Notes: generated by a model not told the origin, from the letters alone. 5,415 nucleotides of DNA from Candidatus Sericytochromatia bacterium (GCA_014377495.1 JACMPN010000555.1:1-5415), one strand, 5' to 3'; shown: positions 1-5,415, counted from the stretch's first letter. A program made the numbers and translations.

Positions 1-75
1 AAGGAAGCAGGGCCATGCGGCTCCATCGACCCGTTGCCGGCCGTGAACCTGCCGGACGCCGACGTGACGTTCTAA
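1..75 (+). CDS. C-terminal tail of an unidentified protein (partial, 5' end outside window)
   Basis: Frame 1 is open from the first base to a TAA at 73-75 and gives a 24-residue tail ending in LPAVNLPDADVTF. Nearly every codon ends in G or C (exceptions include gaa, gca and cca), as in the clear genes of this window, and the residue mix looks protein-like. The other two plus frames are rich in arginine and look like shadows. The gene would be convergent with the porin, with only 23 bp (76-98) between the two stop codons, and I see no clear hairpin terminator there. I do not recognise the family from so short a tail. It could be a chance open stretch; the case rests on codon composition and convergent placement only. 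Confidence 0.4.
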   Translation, partial: KEAGPCGSIDPLPAVNLPDADVTF

Positions 76-98
76 CCGGGCATCGGCACCGGGGAGGG

Positions 99-1424
99 TC
101 AAAAGCGGATGGTGGCGTTCAGGGTCACCCGCCCGCCGTTGGTCCGCAGGTCCGGCCGGAACGCCGCATCACCGGGCGTCGCCGGGGTGATCCCGCCCGG
201 ACCGGCGATATTGGGGACGTTGCTGAAGTCGTGCCGGTACTCCAGGCGATACAACAACCAGGGCGTCGGTTTGTAATCGAGGTTTGCCGTCGCTTCGGCA
301 GCCATCAGCGCCCCGTCGGGCGCGACTTGGCCGGCGGGCAGGGCGAGCGCCACGAGCCGCTGGGGATCGCTGAAAAAGCTGCCCCGGGCGCTGAAGGCCC
401 ACTGGTCGTTGAACTCGATCCGGTGCAGCAGCGCCCCACCCCCGAGCCAGGTCTCAGGAGACGACACGCCCGCCGAGTTGTAGCCGATGTCCCCGACCGC
501 AGCGAGGGCCAGGCTTTTGATCCACGGTGTCGGCTGCTTGGCGTACTGCCATTGCAGCGTCGTGTCCGTATAGGTGCGCCACCGCGTCTGATCGGGATCG
601 AAGCGGCCGCTCAGCATATTCTGGGTGAGCGACAGGCGCTCATTCGGCCGCCAGTTGACGCTCCAGCCGACGCCCGGCGTGTCGCCGAAACTCGACAGGG
701 ATTGCCAGCCGTTCACGAGCCAGAATTCGGTTTTCAGGTCCTGACGGGGATAGAGTTGGGCGACCGCACCCATCAGGTAATAGGGCGTAAAGTCGGACAC
801 GAGGTTGTGTGTGTAGCCCCAGTTTTCCTGCGGCAGGTAGCTGTCCAGTCCGATGTAGGCCGGAAATAACCCCGTCATCAGATTCAGCCCGTGCAGCACG
901 GGCAGGTGGTAGCCGACATAGGCCTGCTGCACATGACGAAGACTGGCCAGACTGCTGTAGGCGCCACGGTTCACGGTCGCATCGGTACCGGTGATCGTGT
1001 CGACGTAGTTGCCGGTCTGCAGAACAAATTTGCCGATGACGTTCGGGACGCCCGTCACCTCGACCCCCAGCAGGCCGAGGTTGAGGTTCAGCTCGTTGTG
1101 CCGCGGCGCCGTCGTCGTCGGAAACACCGTGTGGTCCTTGGGGCCGTTGGTCGCATAACCGTAGTAGACATCCACCATACCGGTCCAGGTGACCGGCCCC
1201 GTGACGACCAGGGGACTGGCCTGGTAGTTGGTCCCGTTCAGCCAAGTGTAATCACCGGGAAAAGGCGGCGCCGTCTGATCCAGGGTTTGCGGCCTGGCGA
1301 CGGGTGCGGAATCGCTGGGCGAAGCCTGGGCATCCGACGCCGGCGCAGCAACGGCCGGCAAGCTGACAGTCAACATGCCGGGGACGGCCAAGGTGATGAG
1401 GGTTTGAACAATGTGTGGGCGCAT
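99..1424 (-). CDS. BBP2/OmpL-like outer-membrane beta-barrel porin
   Basis: This 441-residue protein is predicted to form an outer-membrane beta-barrel for diffusion of small solutes. Residues 1-26 are a signal peptide: basic MRPH, a hydrophobic core TLITLAVPGMLTVSLP and an AVA cleavage site near residue 26. A low-complexity Ala/Ser/Pro linker follows. The body has alternating strands such as NELNLNLGLLGVEVTG, GLNLMTGLFPAYIG, PQENWGYTHN and LKTEFWLVNGW, the pattern I associate with the putative beta-barrel porin-2 family (PF07642). The last strand, RVTLNATIRF, ends in Phe, the typical assembly signal of outer-membrane proteins. The start at 1424 is supported by AGGA at 1434-1437, 9 nt upstream. 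The gene is divergent from the KimA gene, and a cluster of phased TCAAG repeats lies 137-190 nt upstream. Family assignment is by eye. The substrate is unknown; a role in K+ entry is inferred only from its neighbours. Confidence 0.88.
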   Translation of the reverse strand: MRPHIVQTLITLAVPGMLTVSLPAVAAPASDAQASPSDSAPVARPQTLDQTAPPFPGDYTWLNGTNYQASPLVVTGPVTWTGMVDVYYGYATNGPKDHTVFPTTTAPRHNELNLNLGLLGVEVTGVPNVIGKFVLQTGNYVDTITGTDATVNRGAYSSLASLRHVQQAYVGYHLPVLHGLNLMTGLFPAYIGLDSYLPQENWGYTHNLVSDFTPYYLMGAVAQLYPRQDLKTEFWLVNGWQSLSSFGDTPGVGWSVNWRPNERLSLTQNMLSGRFDPDQTRWRTYTDTTLQWQYAKQPTPWIKSLALAAVGDIGYNSAGVSSPETWLGGGALLHRIEFNDQWAFSARGSFFSDPQRLVALALPAGQVAPDGALMAAEATANLDYKPTPWLLYRLEYRHDFSNVPNIAGPGGITPATPGDAAFRPDLRTNGGRVTLNATIRF

Positions 1425-1440
1425 GAGGAGTCATCCTATC

Positions 1441-1445
1441 TCAAG
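1441..1445 (+). promoter_or_regulatory. Isolated TCAAG element next to the porin start
   Basis: A single TCAAG copy, in the same orientation as the two clusters further right, lies 16 bp upstream of the porin start codon and just beyond its ribosome binding site. It has no good partner 11 bp away (TCATC at 1431 is 10 bp off). It may be chance or a degenerate accessory site. Confidence 0.2.
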
Positions 1446-1560
1446 CAGGGGACGGAATGGCGGGTGGATTTACTGGTTGATCGAGCCCAGCTTGCTGGCC
1501 AGTCGCTCCAGATAGAGGGGCCCATTCGGCATGTGCAAGGCGATCGCATCGTTTTACCCG

Positions 1561-1614
1561 TCAAAGAGGGCTCAAGACGGCCCCGGGATCCATCAAGAAT
1601 GAGTCAAACCGCCG
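1561..1614 (+). promoter_or_regulatory. Phased direct-repeat cluster 1 (two 11-bp tandem pairs), putative response-regulator site
   Basis: Four same-orientation copies start at 1561 (TCAAAGAGGGC), 1572 (TCAAGACGGCC), 1593 (TCAAGAATGAG) and 1604 (TCAAACCGCCG). The spacings are 11, 21 and 11 bp, about one, two and one turns of B-DNA, so all copies face the same side of the helix. Tandem direct repeats with an 11-bp period are the usual target of OmpR/PhoB-family regulators, which include KdpE. The cluster lies 137-190 nt upstream of the porin start. A KdpE-like regulator is inferred from the adjacent kinase gene; the repeat itself is not the known E. coli KdpE site. Confidence 0.55.
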
Positions 1615-1712
1615 GTGGAACACGGCCTACCCCCGGCAGCCTGTCTCTGCGGTCGGCGACGATGGGGACGTCGATGCCTTCGGCCACCTGCAGGGGACCC
1701 TCTTCCGTTTAC

Positions 1713-1793
1713 TTAAAGTCGGGCATCCGCATGAACCTCGGCGGATGCACCGGCAAAAAAGAGCACGGGGAGCAGGTTGTAGAGCCGTTCCAT
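1713..1793 (-). CDS. Small hypothetical protein or leader peptide with hydrophobic core (26 aa)
   Basis: The ORF starts with ATG at 1793 and stops with TAA at 1713-1715. It begins MERLYNLLPVLFFAGASA and ends EVHADARL. An exact GGAGG ribosome binding site (1800-1804) sits 6 nt upstream, the best translation-initiation signal in the window. The hydrophobic stretch (about residues 5-18) followed by an ASA or VHA motif resembles a short signal peptide, or a single short membrane segment. It is transcribed toward the porin and lies 288 bp upstream of it, between the two repeat clusters. It does not resemble KdpF, which has a longer uninterrupted membrane helix. It may be a genuine small membrane or secreted peptide, a leader peptide, or the surviving 5' end of a decayed exported protein. 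I do not recognise it. Confidence 0.45.
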   Translation of the reverse strand: MERLYNLLPVLFFAGASAEVHADARL

Positions 1794-1799
1794 AGCAGG

Positions 1800-1804
1800 C
1801 CTCC
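1800..1804 (-). promoter_or_regulatory. Strong Shine-Dalgarno site GGAGG for the small ORF
   Basis: On the minus strand GGAGG is followed by six bases (CCTGCT) and then ATG at 1793. This near-ideal match and spacing is the main reason for calling the 26-codon ORF. The porin has only AGGA, and kimA has no clear site. Confidence 0.55.
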
Positions 1805-1919
1805 AAATCACCCAGCCGACCGGCCTGTCGATCCTGGCGTGTCCGCATCAGAGAGGCCGCCAGTGACGGTCAGGAGCCGTTACGAGACTGAGTGTGGCAA
1901 GGAACGTGACAAGGCCGCC

Positions 1920-2028
1920 TCAAGATTCCCCGAGCGGCGATCAAGGATCTATCAAGATCACCGTTTGCCCGCCACGCCGCCGGCAGGCATTTTCCGGGCC
2001 CGTGTATCAAGATTCCGTCAAGAATGGC
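1920..2028 (+). promoter_or_regulatory. Phased direct-repeat cluster 2 upstream of kimA, putative response-regulator site
   Basis: Five same-orientation TCAAG copies start at 1920 (TCAAGATTCCC), 1941 (TCAAGGATCTA), 1952 (TCAAGATCACC), 2007 (TCAAGATTCCG) and 2018 (TCAAGAATGGC). The spacings are 21, 11, 55 and 11 bp, so every interval is close to a whole number of helical turns. The 1920 and 2007 copies share ten bases (TCAAGATTCC), and 1593 and 2018 share TCAAGAATG. The cluster ends 127 bp before the kimA start codon. The layout fits cooperative binding of an OmpR/PhoB-type activator, plausibly the partner of the downstream KdpD-like kinase. No obvious -10 element lies at the expected distance from the last repeat, so the promoter position is open. 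Confidence 0.6.
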
Positions 2029-2035
2029 CGATTGT

Positions 2036-2047
2036 CCCCCGCGGGGG
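2036..2047. repeat. 12-bp perfect GC palindrome
   Basis: CCCCCGCGGGGG is a perfect palindrome eight bases after the last phased repeat. In RNA it could fold into a short all-GC stem with a tiny loop. It is not followed by a T-run, so it is not a standard terminator. It could be chance in GC-rich DNA. Confidence 0.35.
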
Positions 2048-2102
2048 CACCGACCGGCCAAACGGCGACGATACGATGGACAGACACGCCATGAGCATCA
2101 AC

Positions 2103-2118
2103 GCCCCCGGTTTGGGGC
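2103..2118 (+). promoter_or_regulatory. Possible short hairpin in the kimA leader
   Basis: GCCCC (2103-2107) and GGGGC (2114-2118) can pair around a 6-nt loop, 38 nt upstream of the kimA start. The GGGG could alternatively pair with the C-run just before the start codon (2147-2151). kimA has no clear Shine-Dalgarno site, so leader structure might matter for its translation. The stem is short and this is weak evidence. Confidence 0.2.
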
Positions 2119-2155
2119 AACTCTGTGCTCCGATCCTGCGAGACTGCCCCCACCC

Positions 2156-3988
2156 ATGCCCAATTTCGTCAAACGCACCCTGGTCGGCAACCCCCTGGCG
2201 ACGGCTGCCCTGGCCCACCAACGGCTGACCAAACTCAAGGCTTTGGCCGTCCTGTCGTCAGATGCCCTCTCCTCGGTCGCCTACGCCACGGAGGAGATCA
2301 TCCTCGTCCTGAGCAGCGTCGCTGTCGCCGGGGCGGCAAACTTCTCGATGGGCATCGCTGCGGCGATCACCCTGCTGCTGCTGATCGTCGGCCTTTCCTA
2401 CCGGCAGACGATCTATGCCTATCCGAACGGCGGCGGGTCGTACATCGTCGCCAAGGAAAACCTGGGGGCCCGGGCCGGCCTCGTGGCGGCCGCGGCCCTG
2501 ATGATCGACTACGTGCTCACGGTGGCCGTCTCGATCGCCGCCGGCGTGGAAAACCTCGCCTCGGCCCTGCCCGCGATGCACGGCCACAACGCCTTCTATT
2601 GCCTGCTGTTCATCGTCCTGCTGACCCTGATCAACCTGCGCGGGGTGAAAGAATCGGCATCGATCTTTGCCGCCCCCACCTACTTTTTCATCGGCTCGAT
2701 CGTGCTCATGCTGGGAGTCGGTGGCTACCGCTACCTGATGGGCACCCTGCCCACCGTGGCCAGCGTGGCCACGCCGGCCATCTCCAGCATCGGCTGGTTC
2801 GTCATCCTGCGGGCCTTTTCCTCCGGGTGCACGGCGATGACGGGGGTAGAAGCGATCAGCAACGGCATCCCCGCCTTCGAAAAGCCCGAAAGCCGCAATG
2901 CCAGCGTCACCCTGGGTTGGCTCGTCGCCATCCTGGCCGTGATGTTCATCGGGATCACCGCCCTGGGTCACGTGATGGGCGTGGGCGCCGCCGAAAACCA
3001 GACCTACCTGGCCCAGGTCAGCCGTGGCGTCTTCAACGGGGGTCCGCTGTTCTACATGGTCCAGTTCGCCACCATGGCCATTTTGGTCCTGGCCGCCAAC
3101 ACGTCTTATGCGGACTTTCCCCGGCTGAGCTCGCTGATCGCCCGGGACGGGTATCTGCCGCGCCAGCTGACCGGCCTCGGCGACCGGCTCGTCTTTTCCA
3201 ACGGGATCATCCTGCTGGGGGCGGCGTCATTCCTGCTGACGGCCCTGTTTCAGGGCGACACGCACGCCCTGATCCCGCTGTATGCCGTCGGCGTCTTCCT
3301 GTCCTTCACGCTGTCCCAGTCGGGGATGGTCGTCCACTGGTGGCGGCTGCGGGCCCAGACTCCCGGCTTTGCCGGCAAGATCGGCATCAACGCCTTAGGG
3401 GCCGTCGTCACCGCCGTCGTCACCGTGATTATCGCCGGCACCAAGTTCCTCACGGGCGCCTGGATCGTCATCGGGCTCATCCCGCTGTTCGTCCTGCTCT
3501 TCACCAAGATCCACAGCCATTACGCCCATACCAACGCCCAACTGTCGCTCGCCGGCATCGACCCGCAGGCCGAAGCCGGGCAACAGGTCGACAGCACCGT
3601 CCTGCTGCTGGTCTCCACCGTGCACCGCGGGGTGCTCGGGGCGATGCGGTACGTGCGGACGCTGGGACCCGACGTCCGGGCCGTCTACATCGACCTCAAC
3701 GGTGACGGGGCCGCCCGCATCGCCGACATCTGGCACCAGTGGGGGCAGGGCATGCCTCTGGTGGTCTTGGACTCCCCTTACCGGTCGGTCACGGAGCCCC
3801 TGATCACCTATATCGGCAAGCTGCAGACGGATCCGGACCGGATCGTCACGGTGGTCATTCCGGAATTCGTCACCCACCGATGGTGGGAGAATGCGTTACA
3901 CAACCAGACGGCATTCCTGATCAAATGGGCGCTGCTCTTCTGCCGCCGTCGCGTCGTGGTGACCAGCGTGCCGCAATTCCTGGACTGA
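2156..3988 (+). CDS. kimA: KimA-type high-affinity potassium importer (APC superfamily)
   Basis: This 610-residue inner-membrane protein closely matches my recollection of Bacillus subtilis KimA (YdaO, about 607 aa), a proton-coupled K+ importer. The N-terminus (VKRTLVGNPL, LTKLKALAVLSSDALSSVAY) aligns with KimA nearly without gaps. It has about twelve membrane segments over residues 30-460. Asp36 and Tyr43 fall at the same numbers as residues implicated in K+ binding in B. subtilis KimA; Asp118/Tyr119 and Glu232 match its D117/Y118 and E233. Residues 480-610 are the cytosolic USP-like domain (HRGVLGAMRYVRTL, SPYRS, PEFVTHRWWENALHNQT), which in KimA mediates dimerisation and c-di-AMP inhibition. 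An in-frame ATG at 2024 would add 44 arginine- and proline-rich residues with no KimA counterpart, so 2156 is chosen although no clear Shine-Dalgarno site precedes it. It is probably co-transcribed with the kinase 28 bp downstream. Confidence 0.93.
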   Translation: MPNFVKRTLVGNPLATAALAHQRLTKLKALAVLSSDALSSVAYATEEIILVLSSVAVAGAANFSMGIAAAITLLLLIVGLSYRQTIYAYPNGGGSYIVAKENLGARAGLVAAAALMIDYVLTVAVSIAAGVENLASALPAMHGHNAFYCLLFIVLLTLINLRGVKESASIFAAPTYFFIGSIVLMLGVGGYRYLMGTLPTVASVATPAISSIGWFVILRAFSSGCTAMTGVEAISNGIPAFEKPESRNASVTLGWLVAILAVMFIGITALGHVMGVGAAENQTYLAQVSRGVFNGGPLFYMVQFATMAILVLAANTSYADFPRLSSLIARDGYLPRQLTGLGDRLVFSNGIILLGAASFLLTALFQGDTHALIPLYAVGVFLSFTLSQSGMVVHWWRLRAQTPGFAGKIGINALGAVVTAVVTVIIAGTKFLTGAWIVIGLIPLFVLLFTKIHSHYAHTNAQLSLAGIDPQAEAGQQVDSTVLLLVSTVHRGVLGAMRYVRTLGPDVRAVYIDLNGDGAARIADIWHQWGQGMPLVVLDSPYRSVTEPLITYIGKLQTDPDRIVTVVIPEFVTHRWWENALHNQTAFLIKWALLFCRRRVVVTSVPQFLD

Positions 3989-4016
3989 GTGACCCGGAGA
4001 CTGAGGCGATCGAGCC

Positions 4017-5415
4017 ATGGACACGCTGCAACGAGCCGGACTGACCGGCCCTCTGCCCAACCGACCGGACCCGGGTGTCACGGCGGGCGCCGCCTGGCGG
4101 GGCTATGTCGCAGCCCTTGTCGGCGTTACCGCCGTCACGGCCCTGATCGGCTGGCTGCCCGGGGCGACCCGGATCGGCAACATCTCGCTGCTGTACCTGA
4201 TCGTCGTCATCGGCGCCGGGTGGCGGTTCGGCAGCAGACCCGCCGTCCTGGCCGCCATCCTGTCGTTTCTGATTTTTGACTACTGTTTCGTCCAACCCAT
4301 CGGCACCTTCACCGTGGCAGACCCGTCCGAGTGGCTGGCTTTGGTCATGTTCCTGCTGACTGCCGGCGTCACCGGCCACCTGACCGCCCAGTTACAGGCC
4401 CGGGCCAGACAGGCGGAACGGCGGGAGCTGGAAGCGGTCGCCTTGGCTGAGACGAGTTGGACGATCGCCTCGCAGGTCAGCCCCGATCAGTCTCTGGCCG
4501 AGGTTCTGCGCCGGCTGGCCACGCTCGTCGGTTCACCGGACGCGGCGATCGTCGTCCGGGACCCCCGGGGTCGACTGTGCCAGCGGGCCAGGAGCGGGAC
4601 AGGACCGGCGCGGGATTGGGAAACACCCGTGCTCAGACAAGCAATCAGCTATGTCCTGGATCTGGGCAAACCCATCGCCTGGGACGACGACAGGCACCAT
4701 TGGGACAAGGCGCTGGCCGAGGCCGGGCAGACCGACGCCGTCTACGTGCCTGTGCAGATCGAATACCGGACTCTCGGGGTCCTCGCCCTGTCCGTGGCGC
4801 CGGCCCTGCGGTCCGCCGCCAGCGTCCGCCGCCTCGTCGAGAGCCTGGCGAATCACGTGGCGGTCATCCTGGAGCGGGAGCGACTGACCGCCTTGGAGAC
4901 CAGTGCCCTGGCCCTGACCGAAGCCGATCGCCTGAAAACCGCCCTGCTCTCCATGGTCTCCCATGATTTCCGCAGTCCGCTGGCCTCGATCAAGGCGAGT
5001 GCCGCCAGCCTGTTGTCCGCCGGCCCGACCCTGGATCACGCCGTTCAGCAGGACCTGCTGAACGGCGTGATCCAGGGGACCGATCGGCTGAACAGGATGG
5101 TTGGCAACATCCTGTCGCTGTCCCGTCTCGATGCCGACGCCTGGGAACCACAGACAGAGCCCACGCTGGCCGCCGAACTGGTTGAAGCGGCCTTGGAATC
5201 CTTCTCCGCCGCTGACAACCGCCGGATCCAGGTGACGATGGCGCCCGACCTGCCGGCGGTGGGGCTGGACCCCGTCCAGATGGCCGTCGTCCTGCACAAT
5301 CTGGTGGAGAATGCCCTGAAGTATGCCCTGCCACCGACCCCCGGCGCGATCGGGGTCGCCCCGCTGGGCCTAAGCCTGCCGGTCGGGGTGGTGGGACGGG
5401 GGCCCGGGGTTGGGA
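4017..5415 (+). CDS. KdpD-like sensor histidine kinase lacking the KdpD N-terminal domains (partial, 3' end outside window)
   Basis: The frame runs from ATG 4017 to the window end (466 codons seen). Residues 29-120 form the four-helix DUF4118 domain of KdpD (NISLLYLIVVIGAGWRFG, then FVQPIGTFTVADPSEWLAL). A short basic/acidic linker follows, then a GAF-like region (about 145-290). The HisKA domain carries the H-box SMVSHDFRSPL with phosphoacceptor His316, and the ATPase N-box is NLVENALKYA with Asn432. It should autophosphorylate and pass phosphate to a response regulator, which is not in the window. An in-frame TGA at 4002-4004 rules out an upstream extension, so the roughly 400-residue cytoplasmic KdpD and USP modules of E. 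coli KdpD (894 aa) are truly absent. GAGG at 4003-4006 is a usable ribosome site, 10 nt from ATG. Placement after kimA suggests K+ or osmotic sensing. Residues after about 440 fit the family badly, possibly from sequence errors. A perfect inverted repeat lies at codons 338-354. Confidence 0.9.
   Translation, partial: MDTLQRAGLTGPLPNRPDPGVTAGAAWRGYVAALVGVTAVTALIGWLPGATRIGNISLLYLIVVIGAGWRFGSRPAVLAAILSFLIFDYCFVQPIGTFTVADPSEWLALVMFLLTAGVTGHLTAQLQARARQAERRELEAVALAETSWTIASQVSPDQSLAEVLRRLATLVGSPDAAIVVRDPRGRLCQRARSGTGPARDWETPVLRQAISYVLDLGKPIAWDDDRHHWDKALAEAGQTDAVYVPVQIEYRTLGVLALSVAPALRSAASVRRLVESLANHVAVILERERLTALETSALALTEADRLKTALLSMVSHDFRSPLASIKASAASLLSAGPTLDHAVQQDLLNGVIQGTDRLNRMVGNILSLSRLDADAWEPQTEPTLAAELVEAALESFSAADNRRIQVTMAPDLPAVGLDPVQMAVVLHNLVENALKYALPPTPGAIGVAPLGLSLPVGVVGRGPGVG
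5029..5077. repeat. Perfect 23-bp inverted repeat with 3-bp spacer inside the kinase gene
   Basis: The left arm is 5029-5051, the spacer GAC is 5052-5054, and the right arm 5055-5077 is the exact reverse complement of the left. Pairing breaks at 5028/5078. The arms are in codon register: LDHAVQQ on the left and LLNGVIQ on the right flank the Asp346 spacer codon, and each right-arm codon is the reverse complement of a left-arm codon. The flanking helices of the HisKA domain (SAASLL before, DRLNRMV after) keep the normal family spacing, so the gene is not obviously broken. The mRNA would form a very stable hairpin. A perfect match of this length is not expected by chance. Confidence 0.95.

Larger units (their letters stand above)
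1425..2155. other. 731-bp divergent intergenic control region
   Basis: This stretch separates the minus-strand porin from plus-strand kimA. It holds one well-supported small ORF (1713-1793, minus), two clusters of same-orientation TCAAG-type direct repeats (1561-1614 and 1920-2028), a lone TCAAG copy at 1441 close to the porin start, a 12-bp GC palindrome (2036-2047) and a short hairpin (2103-2118). I found no convincing sigma-70 -35/-10 pair on either strand, which would suit activator-dependent promoters but proves nothing. I saw no tRNA, no transposon end and no recognisable riboswitch. Longer open frames crossing the region are arginine- and proline-rich and look non-coding. Confidence 0.75.

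Noticed and set aside
76..98. Bidirectional terminator between the convergent stop codons
   Set aside because: The 23-bp gap is G-rich but I found no convincing stem or T-run on either strand.
15..869. Long plus-strand open frame antisense to the porin
   Set aside because: It is arginine/glycine/proline-rich with no recognisable motif, and is fully opposite a porin gene with signal peptide and terminal Phe. It is a GC-rich shadow frame.
1713..1793. Small ORF as KdpF
   Set aside because: The size is right, but KdpF has a longer continuous membrane helix and usually starts a kdpABC operon. This peptide has a shorter hydrophobic core and a polar, charged tail.
2024..2155. 44-codon N-terminal extension of KimA from ATG 2024
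   Set aside because: The added residues are Arg/Pro-rich and unlike KimA, the ATG lies inside the last phased repeat, and the KimA N-terminus aligns from 2156, placing Asp36 and Tyr43 at the known positions.
1794..2155. c-di-AMP (ydaO-type) riboswitch upstream of kimA
   Set aside because: It was expected from Bacillus kimA, but I could not find the conserved segments or long-range pairings I remember for this class. A covariance-model search would be decisive; a hit would overturn this.
891..2228. Long plus-strand open frame across the porin 5' end, the intergenic region and the kimA start
   Set aside because: Half lies antisense to the porin and its end overlaps kimA out of frame. Composition is non-protein-like. 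The sub-ORF from ATG 2076 (50 codons, ending 2228) has no ribosome site and no recognisable content.
2125..3705. Long plus-strand frame overlapping kimA in another register, plus minus-strand frames over kimA and the kinase (e.g. 2258-2971, 4533-5297)
   Set aside because: Low-complexity Arg/Gly/His/Asp-rich translations typical of shadows of high-GC genes.
5029..5077. Inverted repeat as a transcription terminator or insertion-sequence end
   Set aside because: It lies mid-gene in a frame that stays open, has no T-run after it, and shows no flanking target duplication or transposase.

Overview
The window comes from a GC-rich, Gram-negative bacterium. It encodes an outer-membrane beta-barrel porin with a signal peptide and a terminal phenylalanine, and third codon positions are strongly G/C. 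The phylum cannot be fixed from the sequence; an uncultured proteobacterium or a member of another Gram-negative phylum would fit.

Layout. Bases 1-75 look like the C-terminal tail of an unidentified plus-strand gene, convergent with the next one. A BBP2/OmpL-like porin (99-1424) lies on the minus strand. A 731-bp divergent intergenic region (1425-2155) follows. It holds a 26-codon minus-strand ORF with an excellent ribosome binding site (1713-1793) and two clusters of same-orientation TCAAG/TCAAA direct repeats phased at 11 and 21 bp. On the plus strand come a KimA-type potassium importer (2156-3988) and, 28 bp later, a shortened KdpD-like membrane sensor histidine kinase (4017 to beyond the window end).

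Working model (inference). This is a potassium-acquisition locus. The porin would admit small solutes across the outer membrane, KimA would take K+ into the cytoplasm, and the KdpD-like kinase, with a response regulator presumably encoded just downstream, would control both divergent transcription units through the phased repeats. Their 11-bp period is the arrangement typically bound by OmpR/PhoB-family regulators, the family to which KdpE belongs. The pairing is unusual because KdpD classically controls the KdpFABC ATPase, not KimA, and because this kinase lacks the KdpD N-terminal and USP domains.

The strongest unexplained signal is a perfect 23-bp inverted repeat with a 3-bp spacer (5029-5077) inside the kinase gene, within the dimerisation/phosphoacceptor domain. 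It keeps the reading frame and the family length. The last roughly 70 bases of the window fit the kinase family poorly and may contain sequencing errors at a contig edge.
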